Assembly (NCBI GenBank): GCA_016711095.1
Contig: JADJTP010000001.1
Location: 558,001 to 622,000 of the forward strand
Source of the DNA: Actinomycetales bacterium
GTDB lineage: Bacteria > Actinomycetota > Actinomycetes > Actinomycetales > Dermatophilaceae
Direction of reading: 5' to 3'
Length of the DNA stretch: 64,000 nucleotides
The notes under the pieces are model-generated. The model ran no database searches and had not been told where the DNA came from. It worked only from the letters and a program-made list of their open reading frames with translations. Numbering within the stretch: the stretch's first letter is position 1; the number at the start of each line of letters is the position of its first letter. This document shows positions 63,999-64,000 of the stretch, one piece after another. The position numbers and the translations under genes were made by a program.

Positions 63999-64000
63999 TC

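Overview
The window is high-GC DNA (about 70 percent G+C by eye) from an actinobacterium. The gene content fits this: mshB (mycothiol), a seven-iron ferredoxin next to dapC, DUF3117 and DUF4245 proteins, an LpqW-like lipoprotein beside typA, and a sigE-rseA-htrA-tatB-mrp block ordered as in mycobacteria. The overall impression is a Micrococcales genome, perhaps Dermatophilaceae/Intrasporangiaceae, but the family is an inference. About 90 percent of the window is coding. I saw no rRNA, tRNA, CRISPR array or transposase.

Layout. 1-8.3 kb: truA (cut by the window edge), a frameshifted peptidoglycan amidase, an ABC-F ATPase, a small ArsR-type regulator, then rplM-rpsI and glmM. 8.3-20.1 kb: carbonic anhydrase, class I fumarase, a PfkB sugar kinase, DUF4245, xseB/xseA, an LCAT-like esterase, ispH, rmuC, a thioesterase and ychF. 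20.1-24 kb: an accessory stretch with a small secreted cysteine protein, a conserved hypothetical, an alpha/alpha-toroid (prenyltransferase-fold) protein and a family of palindromic repeats (one single copy plus a tandem array of three 129-bp units) ending at the start of a GPH sugar transporter. 24-31.3 kb: transporter, a cyclic-2,3-diphosphoglycerate-synthase-like GTPase, yegP, GNAT, ornithine carbamoyltransferase, Nudix hydrolase, typA. 31.3-41 kb: an LpqW-like lipoprotein and a complete oligopeptide ABC transporter (dppC-dppA-dppB-dppD-dppF) whose last gene overlaps mshB, which overlaps a flavin reductase gene. 41-53 kb: VanW protein, GNAT, fdxA-dapC, gltA, a lysozyme-fold membrane protein, dapD/dapE (divergent), then a chain of genes joined by GTGA overlaps (LOG phosphoribohydrolase, DivIVA-like, SRPBCC, tag, GT-C mannosyltransferase-like). 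53-64 kb: enoyl-CoA hydratase family protein, DUF3117, O-methyltransferase, sigE-rseA-htrA-tatB, mrp, DUF1003 with an MgtE-N/CBS protein, and two CoA-ester lyases of the HpcH/HpaI family.

How the genes work together. Lysine/diaminopimelate synthesis (dapC, dapD, dapE) and central carbon (gltA, fumarase, malyl-CoA lyase) lie near envelope functions (glmM, amidase, VanW, lysozyme-fold protein, sigE stress module). The peptide transporter is translationally linked to mycothiol synthesis.

Regulation seen in the sequence. At least ten genes have a TANNNT -10 box ending 6-8 bases before the start codon and no Shine-Dalgarno sequence, so their mRNAs are probably leaderless. A 20-bp perfect palindrome precedes dppA, a strong hairpin separates dppA from dppB, and a 38-bp near-palindrome covers the start of a GNAT gene. 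The heptamer GGCATAC (usually within GCGGCATAC) recurs about once per kilobase on both strands, roughly ten times more often than base composition predicts.
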